From the NCBI GenBank assembly GCA_021796315.1, contig JAJYOH010000467.1:1-5051 (forward strand): a stretch of DNA of 5,051 nt, given 5' to 3'. This document shows, piece by piece, positions 1 through 5,051 of this stretch (its first letter is position 1; every line of letters starts with the position of its first letter). The translations under genes and the position numbers were made by a program. Source of the DNA: Chloroflexota bacterium. Lineage in GTDB: Bacteria > Chloroflexota > Anaerolineae > Anaerolineales > Villigracilaceae. Under the pieces are notes generated by a model. It searched no databases. It had not been told where the DNA came from and saw nothing but the letters and a program-made list of their open reading frames with translations.

Positions 1-30
1 AAAGTATAACACAACCACTTTGGTCACTTG

Positions 31-39
31 TGCTAGAAT
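31..39 (+). promoter_or_regulatory. Candidate extended -10 promoter element for the proline dehydrogenase gene
   Basis: The sequence TGCTAGAAT fits an extended -10 element (TGn followed by a TATAAT-like hexamer with 5 of 6 matches, at 34-39). Transcription would begin near position 46, leaving a leader of about 25 bases before the ATG at 71. No convincing -35 hexamer lies 16-18 bases upstream, which is tolerable for an extended -10 promoter. A CACAA/TTGTG inverted pair (10-14 and 28-32) abuts it. This is a motif reading only. Confidence 0.4.
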
Positions 40-56
40 AGCTCCAGCTTATTCGC

Positions 57-65
57 GAGAAAGGG
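57..65 (+). promoter_or_regulatory. Ribosome binding site that fixes the proline dehydrogenase start
   Basis: GAGAAAGGG ends 5 bases before the ATG at 71, a good Shine-Dalgarno position. The frame is open further upstream to an ATG at 20, but that start has no purine-rich site, and using it would put the candidate -10 element inside the coding region. The 17 extra residues also do not resemble the family. The start at 71 is therefore preferred. Confidence 0.65.
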
Positions 66-70
66 CACTT

Positions 71-1030
71 ATGCTTCGCTCATTCTTGATCTATCTTTCC
101 AAAGCCGCTTGGGCGCAGAACATGGTTATGAATTGGAAGTTTGCGTGGGACACCGCCTCCCGTTTCGTGGCGGGGACAAAGGTCGACGACGCCATCAAAG
201 CCATTCGTGAATTGAACGCCAAAAATATCAATGTTACGCTCGATCATTTGGGAGAACATACCAGCACACCCGAGGAAGCCTCCGAAGCTACATCAGAGAT
301 TTTGAATACGCTCGATGAGATCAAAACATCGAACGTGCACGCCAGTGTCTCGATCAAGCTGACGCAGATCGGTCTGGCCCTCGACGAGAATCTGTGCGCG
401 CAAAATCTCGAACGGATCCTGGCCCGCGCCAAAGAACGCGGCAACTTCATCCGCATCGACATGGAAGATACGCCCTATACCGATAAGACGCTCGACCTTC
501 TGTATCAGATGCGCAGGAAAGGCTACAAAAACGTCGGGACAGTTTTGCAATCCTATTTATTTCGCACCGAAGCCGATGCCCGCAAATTGCTTGCACATAA
601 GATTCCCATTCGGCTTGTCAAAGGCGCCTACCAGGAACCAGCCGATAAAGCCTTCGCCAAAAAGGTTGACGTGGATGCAAATTACGATTTGCTGGCGAAG
701 ATCATGATCGACGCCGCACTTGCACTTGAATCGCCAAAGATAAGTGACGACGGCCTGTTTCCTCCAATCCCTGCCATTGCCACGCACGATGAAAACCGCG
801 TCGACTTTGCGCGTCAGTACGCGCTAAAGGTCGGTCTCCCCAAAGATGCCATGGAATTCCAAATGCTTTACGGAATCCGCCGCGATTTGCAGGAGCAATT
901 GGTCAAAGATGGATATTTGGTGCGCGTGTACGTTCCTTTCGGAACGCATTGGTATCCGTACTTCATGCGCCGGTTGGCGGAACGTCCGGCCAATGTGTGG
1001 TTCTTTATTTCCAATTTCTTTCGAAAATAA
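71..1030 (+). CDS. Proline dehydrogenase, monofunctional (PRODH)
   Basis: This 319-residue protein should oxidise L-proline to 1-pyrroline-5-carboxylate using FAD, the first step of proline breakdown, passing electrons to the quinone pool at the inner face of the membrane. Family motifs appear in order: LDHLGEH (57-63), SIKLTQIG with Lys96 (94-101), IDMED (129-133), RLVKGAY (181-187), ATHD (237-240), EFQMLYG (262-268), RVYVPFG (285-291) and RRLAE (300-304). Arg300, Arg301 and Glu304 correspond to the proline-binding Arg-Arg...Glu of PutA, and Lys96 to the conserved barrel lysine. The length matches stand-alone bacterial enzymes, not the PutA fusion, and no P5C dehydrogenase gene lies in the window. 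The KGAYQEP form, with Glu after the KGAY motif, is typical of short PRODHs as I recall them. No truncation or frameshift is visible. Function is very likely; the start at 71 is likely. Confidence 0.93.
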   Translation: MLRSFLIYLSKAAWAQNMVMNWKFAWDTASRFVAGTKVDDAIKAIRELNAKNINVTLDHLGEHTSTPEEASEATSEILNTLDEIKTSNVHASVSIKLTQIGLALDENLCAQNLERILARAKERGNFIRIDMEDTPYTDKTLDLLYQMRRKGYKNVGTVLQSYLFRTEADARKLLAHKIPIRLVKGAYQEPADKAFAKKVDVDANYDLLAKIMIDAALALESPKISDDGLFPPIPAIATHDENRVDFARQYALKVGLPKDAMEFQMLYGIRRDLQEQLVKDGYLVRVYVPFGTHWYPYFMRRLAERPANVWFFISNFFRK

Positions 1031-1112
1031 TTCACGCACGAAGGAGACGCTTTCGCTGCCGAGGATGACGGCGAATACTTTTATGAAGCAAAAGTTGTGG
1101 TAAAACAAAGCC
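1031..1112 (+). promoter_or_regulatory. Intergenic gap with candidate extended -10 at 1098-1106
   Basis: This 82-base gap follows the proline dehydrogenase stop. TGGTAAAAC at 1098-1106 fits an extended -10 (TGn plus a hexamer with 4 of 6 matches to TATAAT). The expected transcription start, about 7 bases downstream, falls on or next to the ATG at 1113, which would give a leaderless mRNA. No -35 is evident. A short hairpin is possible (GCCG at 1057-1061 region with CGGC near 1069-1072), but no T-run follows, so it is not a convincing terminator. AAGGAG at 1041-1046 is too far from any ATG to serve as a normal ribosome binding site. Confidence 0.35.
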
Positions 1113-1838
1113 ATGTCCGACCAACCTCTGGCCTTCGTTACAGGCGCGGCTCAGCGTTTGGGGAAAGCTTTCGTCCTTGCGTTAGCGCGCAGAGGCTATG
1201 CCATTTTATTGCATTACCGGTATTCCGAAGCGCAGGCCGATATAACCGCCACCGAAATACGCAGGCTTGACGTTCCTGTTTATCTCTCGCAAGCCGACCT
1301 GACCGACCCCAAGCAAATTTCATCTTTGTTCGCAGCGGTTGACAAGACCAAGCACCCGTTAAAAGTGCTTGTCAATTCCGCAGCGGTCATGCCGGTCGGT
1401 GATCCGCGCACGCTTTCCCTCAAAGATTGGGACGCGGCTCTTGATCTGAATCTGCGCGCACCATTTCTATGCGCGCAGGAATCGGCCAGGCGCATGACGA
1501 ATGGCGGCTTGATTGTCAACGTCACGGACGTTGGCGCACAAAAAGCCTGGAGTCGTTATCCATCCTACACGGTCAGCAAGGCCGCGCTCGAATCGTTGAC
1601 CAAAATGCTGGCGCGCTCATTTGCGCCATCCATTCGTGTCAACGCCATTGCGCCCGGCCTCGTGCTGCAATCCGACCTGGTTTCGCCGGAGGAATGGGAC
1701 CGGCTGGTCAATCGCCTGCCGCTTAAACGTACCGCCACTGTTGAAGAAATTGCTTCGGCTTTGGATTATTTACTTAGCAATGAATATATTACCGGACAGA
1801 CCCTCGTTATTGACGGCGGATATTCCCTGCTTGGATAA
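1113..1838 (+). CDS. Short-chain dehydrogenase/reductase, pteridine reductase (PTR1/FolM)-like
   Basis: This 241-residue classical SDR is a cytoplasmic NAD(P)H-dependent reductase. The Rossmann motif is TGAAQRLG (10-17), with Arg15 where most SDRs have Gly, followed by HYRYS (34-38), Asp62 after the third strand, NSAA (88-91) and NLRAPF (113-118). The usual catalytic Ser is Asp139 (in NVTDV), 13 residues before Tyr152, with Lys156 completing YxxxK. The same Arg, HY.S and Asp-Tyr-Lys pattern is known in Leishmania pteridine reductase PTR1 and E. coli FolM (dihydromonapterin reductase), which reduce pterins with NADPH. The C-terminal ITGQTLVIDGG (226-236) is standard for SDRs. SDR membership is certain; a pterin substrate is an inference from the active site. 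An in-frame TAA at 1101-1103 rules out a longer protein, and no Shine-Dalgarno site precedes the ATG. The gene ends 3 bases before the next, suggesting coupled translation. Confidence 0.9.
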   Translation: MSDQPLAFVTGAAQRLGKAFVLALARRGYAILLHYRYSEAQADITATEIRRLDVPVYLSQADLTDPKQISSLFAAVDKTKHPLKVLVNSAAVMPVGDPRTLSLKDWDAALDLNLRAPFLCAQESARRMTNGGLIVNVTDVGAQKAWSRYPSYTVSKAALESLTKMLARSFAPSIRVNAIAPGLVLQSDLVSPEEWDRLVNRLPLKRTATVEEIASALDYLLSNEYITGQTLVIDGGYSLLG

Positions 1839-1841
1839 TCA

Positions 1842-3491
1842 ATGAACTTCATCAAACGTCACCCTGATCTCATCGCTTGTGTGGCTCTTCTTACGGCTAT
1901 CCTGTTTTATGCCGTGCGCTTTATCAATTTCAATGTGCCTCCTGTTGAAGACGCGGCCATGCTCATGCGCTACGCCGATCACCTGGCGCATGGCTATGGC
2001 ATCGTCTGGAATATCGGCGAGCACCCTCTTGATGGCGCGACTGATTTTCTTTTCATGGTCTCTGCCGCCGCGTTGATCAAGATTGGCATTCCGGTTGGAC
2101 GTTCTGTGCGCTTGCTTGGTTTTGGCGCGCACATCGCAACCGTCCTGCTTGTCTACCTTGCCAACCGCCGCATTTGGAAAGCCAGCGTAACTTTATCTTT
2201 TCTCACCGGACTGTATCTTGCAGTCGGGACGGGACTCTCGTATGTCGCCGCGTTTTTTGGGACGCCTTTCTTCGCCTTCTTTGCGACTCTTACCTGGACC
2301 TTTGGCCTGCTCCTGATTAAAAAAGAGAATCCACCCTTCTGGCTTTCCCTCGCCTTCACGCTGACAGGTCTGTTGACCGGCCTCGTCCGCCCGGAAGGCG
2401 TCATCCTGGCCGGGTTGATGCTGCTGGCGGTCATCGTGATGAAAGGCTGGCGCGCTTCAAGCAAGATCATCATCACGTTTGCCGCGGTGTTTCTTGTTTT
2501 TGGCGGCGCGTATTTCCTGTGGCGCTGGAATTATTTTGGCTATCCGTTGCCGAATCCGTTTTATAAAAAGGGCGGCGGAACTTTACACATGGATTCGTTC
2601 CAAGAGTCAATTTGGAACATGTTCCGATTCGCCGCGCCGTTTTGGCTGGCCTTTGTTTTGAGCTTCCGTTCATCGAAGACAACTAAACAAGCTTTGGCAT
2701 TCATGATCCCGATCGTTGGATTTGCCAGCGCGTTCGGCTTGATCTCGAATGAGATGAATTTCGGCGGACGTTTTCAATACGCGGTTGTGCCAATCATTTT
2801 GCTCTCGTGGTGCCCGCTTGTGGACGGGCTTGGGCGCGAGATCGGTTTTTCGTGGCCGCGTCCGGCTGAGGTCCGCGCGAGAGGCGCTTGGATCGCTGTT
2901 GCCATCGTTGCTTCGTTCCTGCTTGTTTATTATTCATCATTCCAAAAATGTTATCTGATGACCGGCCAGCAATCCTGCGACCAGCCTGTCAATGGTGATG
3001 GCCGTTACGGTGTCGCCGGCATTCTCGCAGATTATCAGGGCAAAGGTTATGTGATCGCGACTTCCGAAGCGGGGCTTCTGCCGTTTTATTCCGGCTGGAC
3101 CGCGATTGATACGTGGGGTTTGAATGACACGTGGATCGCGCATCACGGCGACATCACGCCGGAGTATCTTGATCAATACAAACCGAACCTGATTGTCTTC
3201 CACGCGTATTATTCACCGCTCGTGCCGCCCAGACTGATCGACAAGAATTTGGGGCAGGATTGGTTTCGCATGACGATCATTTTGAAGGATTATGCCGAGA
3301 GTCACGGGTACATCCTCGCCGCGGTTTTTGGCGACTCTCCGTACGATACACATTATTATTACGTGCGCCCGGATTTTGCAGACAGCCATAAAATCGCCGA
3401 TGCAATTGTTAGATTTGGCCAATATAAAGGATATACATGGGAATTGACCGGCAAGAAATCAATCAATTACGCTGAGTTCGCCAAACCTTAA
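1842..3491 (+). CDS. Polytopic membrane protein, probable GT-C fold glycosyltransferase
   Basis: This 549-residue protein has about 11-12 hydrophobic helices between residues 9 and 365, then a soluble C-terminal region (about 366-549) probably on the outer face of the membrane. The first external loop holds Glu36-Asp37 followed by RYADHLAHGYGIVWN (43-57), the layout of the acidic-pair catalytic loop in GT-C enzymes that use polyprenyl-phosphate sugars. Other recognisable stretches are RPEG (183-186), FGYPLPNPFYKK (232-243), GGRFQYAVVP (308-317) and, in the tail, DTWGLND (423-429). These recall AftB-like arabinofuranosyltransferases and related uncharacterised proteins. The likely role is sugar transfer to a cell-envelope glycan or lipid; donor and acceptor cannot be read from sequence. 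Cys370 and Cys379 could form an external disulfide. The ATG lies 3 bases after the SDR stop with no clear Shine-Dalgarno site, so it probably depends on translation of the upstream gene. It could also be a membrane protein of the fold without transferase activity. Confidence 0.75.
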   Translation: MNFIKRHPDLIACVALLTAILFYAVRFINFNVPPVEDAAMLMRYADHLAHGYGIVWNIGEHPLDGATDFLFMVSAAALIKIGIPVGRSVRLLGFGAHIATVLLVYLANRRIWKASVTLSFLTGLYLAVGTGLSYVAAFFGTPFFAFFATLTWTFGLLLIKKENPPFWLSLAFTLTGLLTGLVRPEGVILAGLMLLAVIVMKGWRASSKIIITFAAVFLVFGGAYFLWRWNYFGYPLPNPFYKKGGGTLHMDSFQESIWNMFRFAAPFWLAFVLSFRSSKTTKQALAFMIPIVGFASAFGLISNEMNFGGRFQYAVVPIILLSWCPLVDGLGREIGFSWPRPAEVRARGAWIAVAIVASFLLVYYSSFQKCYLMTGQQSCDQPVNGDGRYGVAGILADYQGKGYVIATSEAGLLPFYSGWTAIDTWGLNDTWIAHHGDITPEYLDQYKPNLIVFHAYYSPLVPPRLIDKNLGQDWFRMTIILKDYAESHGYILAAVFGDSPYDTHYYYVRPDFADSHKIADAIVRFGQYKGYTWELTGKKSINYAEFAKP

Positions 3492-3496
3492 TCACA

Positions 3497-3502
3497 AGAG
3501 GA
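3497..3502 (+). promoter_or_regulatory. Ribosome binding site of the DinB-family gene
   Basis: AGAGGA sits 7 bases before the ATG at 3510, within the 18-base gap after the membrane-protein stop. It is the clearest Shine-Dalgarno site in the presumed operon, so this gene can be translated independently of its upstream neighbour. Confidence 0.7.
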
Positions 3503-3509
3503 AACCTAT

Positions 3510-3983
3510 ATGCCTGAAACACCTGCCATGCTTGCTGATAAATTGAAATCCGAAGGCGAGAAATACGCCGCATTTTTTGCTGGCCTGACTGAAGACCAGT
3601 GGAAGCTCGAAGTTTACACGGAGGGTGCAACCTGGACTTTCCGCAATGTGCTGGCGCATTTGACGACTGCTGAGCGGGCATTCGTTAAACTTTTTGAGCA
3701 GATCCGTCAGGGCGGGCCTGGCGTTTCGGATGATTTTTCGATTGATCGTTATAACGCCAGTCAGCAGGAAAAGACGAAAGATCTATCTCCTCAGGAAATC
3801 CTTGAACAATATAAAACCGGGCGGGCGGACATGATCGCCTGGGTTTCAACTTTGAATGAAGCTGATCTCCGGAAAACCGGCCGCCATCCATTCCTCGGGC
3901 AGACGACTTTATTGGAAATGGTTAAGATGGTTTATCTTCATAATCAAATCCATTACCGCGATTTGAGAAAAGTTTTGAAGTGA
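3510..3983 (+). CDS. DinB-superfamily protein (four-helix bundle, putative metal-binding)
   Basis: This 157-residue cytoplasmic protein has the length and predicted helical character of the DinB/YfiT/mycothiol-transferase superfamily. Three histidines sit where the family binds a divalent metal: His50 in LAHL at the end of helix 2, and His144 and His148 in LHNQIHYRDL near the C-terminus (an HxxxH pair). The WTFRNVLAHLTTAER stretch (42-56) is characteristic, matching the usual W-x-x-x-D/N-x-x-x-H pattern. Members include thiol-dependent S-transferases that use bacillithiol or mycothiol, and many proteins with no known reaction. The substrate cannot be assigned here. The gene follows the membrane protein by 18 bases and is probably in the same transcript, but a functional link is not evident. 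No truncation is visible. Confidence 0.82.
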   Translation: MPETPAMLADKLKSEGEKYAAFFAGLTEDQWKLEVYTEGATWTFRNVLAHLTTAERAFVKLFEQIRQGGPGVSDDFSIDRYNASQQEKTKDLSPQEILEQYKTGRADMIAWVSTLNEADLRKTGRHPFLGQTTLLEMVKMVYLHNQIHYRDLRKVLK

Positions 3984-4044
3984 ATTACAGACATACAAGG
4001 ATGACCACAAATAATCTGTGTCCATCTGCGTTTATCTGTGGTTG
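3983..4044. repeat. Degenerate palindromic intergenic element with 10-base ATCTGyG periodicity
   Basis: Almost the whole gap between the DinB-family and aminotransferase genes is an imperfect palindrome centred near 4013: 20 Watson-Crick pairs and 3 G-T pairs can form between 3983-4012 and 4014-4043. The right half contains ATCTGTG (4014-4020), ATCTGCG (4024-4030) and ATCTGTG (4034-4040), exactly 10 bases apart. An alternative, tighter hairpin pairs 4004-4014 with 4032-4042 (10 of 11 pairs, 17-base loop). From memory, similar strings built on AATCTGTG...ATCTGTGGTT recur between genes in many bacterial genomes, so this is probably one copy of a dispersed repeat, decayed on its left side. No flanking target duplication is evident. 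Confidence 0.6.
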
Positions 4045-4049
4045 AAGGG
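4044..4049 (+). promoter_or_regulatory. Ribosome binding site of the aminotransferase gene
   Basis: GAAGGG lies 5 bases before the ATG at 4055 and supports that start. It directly abuts the right arm of the palindromic element, so folding of that element in the mRNA could affect access to the site. That effect is inference. Confidence 0.65.
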
Positions 4050-4054
4050 TTTTT

Positions 4055-5051
4055 ATGCAGCTTCCCGATTTCAAGCTCGAACGCTACTTTGCCAAATACG
4101 AATTCAACACCGAATATCTGCTCTGCAGTTCGGACTGTGAAGCCATGTCCATCGCGGACTTGTTGCCCTTTGAACCCGGTGCTGCGGAAAAATTTCAACA
4201 GGTCTGGTTGGGCTACACTGAGTCACAGGGAAGTCCGACTCTGCGAAAAGAAATCTGCGGGCTTTACGAAACCATCCAGCCGGAGCATGTTCTCGTTCAC
4301 ACAGGCGCAGGCGAGGCCATCTTTCTTTTTATGCACGCTATGCTCAAAGCGGGTGACCATGCCATTGTTCATTCGCCGGGGTATCAATCGCTGGCGGAAG
4401 TGGCGCGCGGAATCGGTTGTGAGGTTAGTTCGTGGTTGGCGCGCGAAGAAAATAATTGGGCGCTCGATCTGGATGAGTTGCCAAAACTTCTGCGCAAAAA
4501 TACAAAATTGATTGTCATCAACACGCCGCACAACCCGACCGGATACTTAATGCCCCGCGCGGACTTCGACGCGGTCAATCGCTTCGCGCGCGAAAATAAT
4601 CTGCTCCTGTTTTCCGACGAGGTTTACCGCGAATCGGAATACGATCCGGCGACGCGTTTGCCCGCCGCCTGTGATTTGGGCGAACATGCTGTTTCGCTTG
4701 GCGTGACTTCCAAAACGTATGGTCTCGCCGGTCTGCGAATTGGCTGGATTGCCACGCGCAATAAAAATATTTATCAACGCATGGCCGCTTTGAAAGATTA
4801 CACAACCATCTGCAACAGCGCGCCGAGCGAATTTTTGGCGGAAGTTGCCATGCGTCATCGCCTGAAACTCGCCGGACGAAATCTTGATATTATCAAAAGC
4901 AATCTCACCGTGATTGACGGCCTCATGCAGCGTCACGCTGATTTATTTTCATGGGTGCGCCCGCGTGCCGGTTCGATGGCTTTTCCGCGTTTGCTGAAAG
5001 GTGATATCGAAACTTTTTGTGATGAACTTGTCCACGAAGCCGGTGTTTTAT
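4055..5051 (+). CDS. PLP-dependent aminotransferase, class I/II fold (3' end outside window)
   Basis: The reading frame stays open from the ATG to the window edge, giving 332 residues of a protein usually about 370-400 long; only the C-terminal part is missing. It should transfer an amino group from an amino acid to a keto acid, or act in a related PLP reaction, in the cytoplasm. Fold-type I residues are all present, named by aspartate aminotransferase equivalents: the phosphate-binding TGAGEA loop (83-88), Tyr110 stacking on the cofactor, Asn160 in NTPHNPTG (156-163), Asp188 and Tyr191 in SDEVY (187-191), Schiff-base Lys220 in TSKTYGLAGLRIGW, and phosphate-binding Arg228. The substrate carboxylate arginine (Arg386 equivalent) would lie beyond the edge. 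The N-terminus (MQLPDFKLERYFAKYEF) is short and unlike typical AspC/AspB enzymes. It recalls a little-studied subgroup sometimes annotated near capreomycidine synthase. The substrate is not assignable. GAAGGG upstream supports the start. Confidence 0.93.
   Translation, partial: MQLPDFKLERYFAKYEFNTEYLLCSSDCEAMSIADLLPFEPGAAEKFQQVWLGYTESQGSPTLRKEICGLYETIQPEHVLVHTGAGEAIFLFMHAMLKAGDHAIVHSPGYQSLAEVARGIGCEVSSWLAREENNWALDLDELPKLLRKNTKLIVINTPHNPTGYLMPRADFDAVNRFARENNLLLFSDEVYRESEYDPATRLPAACDLGEHAVSLGVTSKTYGLAGLRIGWIATRNKNIYQRMAALKDYTTICNSAPSEFLAEVAMRHRLKLAGRNLDIIKSNLTVIDGLMQRHADLFSWVRPRAGSMAFPRLLKGDIETFCDELVHEAGVL

Noticed and set aside
20..70. Longer N-terminus for proline dehydrogenase from the ATG at 20
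   Set aside because: No ribosome binding site precedes it, the extra residues do not look like the family, and GAGAAAGGG supports the ATG at 71.
1055..1072. Hairpin GCCG/CGGC as a terminator after the proline dehydrogenase gene
   Set aside because: The stem is only 4-5 pairs and no T-run follows it.
1065..1103. Micro-ORF MTANTFMKQKLW between the first two genes
   Set aside because: Twelve codons; AAGGAG at 1041-1046 is 18 bases from the ATG, too far. GAGG directly touches the ATG, too close. Nothing supports translation.
244..1114. Reverse-strand open frames across the proline dehydrogenase gene
   Set aside because: They are shadows of a well-supported gene, have no recognisable motifs and lack plausible ribosome binding sites.
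4014..4040. Three ATCTGyG repeats as a CRISPR remnant
   Set aside because: The units are 7 bases at a 10-base period with no spacers of CRISPR size, and no cas genes are present.
4001..4045. Fourteen-codon ORF (MTTNNLCPSAFICG) inside the palindromic repeat, a possible leader peptide
   Set aside because: The AAGG before it abuts the ATG, there is no run of one amino acid as in attenuators, and its bases are explained by the repeat.
4547..4936. Reverse-strand 129-codon open frame across the aminotransferase
   Set aside because: It lies opposite the conserved PLP-site codons of the real gene and its translation resembles no known family.
1..5051. A defence system, mobile element or biosynthetic cluster spanning the window
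   Set aside because: No nuclease, transposase, integrase, toxin-antitoxin or assembly-line gene is present; the five genes read as housekeeping or accessory metabolism.

Overview
The window looks like ordinary chromosomal DNA from a free-living bacterium of roughly balanced base composition. It is densely packed: five protein-coding genes, all on the + strand, fill nearly all of it. The style of the proteins (a short stand-alone proline dehydrogenase, a DinB-fold protein, an AftB-like GT-C membrane protein, a small class I/II aminotransferase) fits Chloroflexota, for example Anaerolineae. That placement comes from general recognition, not a search, and is only moderately secure.

Layout. (1) 71-1030: complete monofunctional proline dehydrogenase, with an extended -10 promoter candidate and a good Shine-Dalgarno site upstream. 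(2) 1113-1838: short-chain reductase whose active-site pattern (Arg in the nucleotide motif, Asp in place of the catalytic Ser, then Tyr and Lys) matches pteridine reductase PTR1 and FolM rather than an ordinary SDR. (3) 1842-3491: polytopic membrane protein resembling lipid-linked-sugar (GT-C) glycosyltransferases, starting 3 bases after the SDR stop. (4) 3510-3983: DinB-superfamily four-helix-bundle protein with a three-histidine metal-site pattern. (5) 4055 to the window end: PLP-dependent class I/II aminotransferase, cut off by the window edge after 332 residues.

Genes 2, 3 and 4 are separated by only 3 and 18 bases and are probably co-transcribed. No strong intrinsic terminator is visible anywhere, so all five could be read through. 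The 71-base gap before the aminotransferase holds the one notable non-coding structure: a degenerate palindrome whose right half contains three copies of an ATCTGyG unit at an exact 10-base period, ending at the aminotransferase ribosome binding site.

Functionally the set is mixed: proline oxidation, a probable pterin or other carbonyl reduction, cell-envelope sugar transfer, a metal-binding small protein and amino-group transfer. I see no coherent pathway, and no sign of a defence system, mobile element, CRISPR array or RNA gene. The most useful leads are the PTR1/FolM-like active site, the palindromic intergenic repeat, and the possibly leaderless start of the SDR gene.
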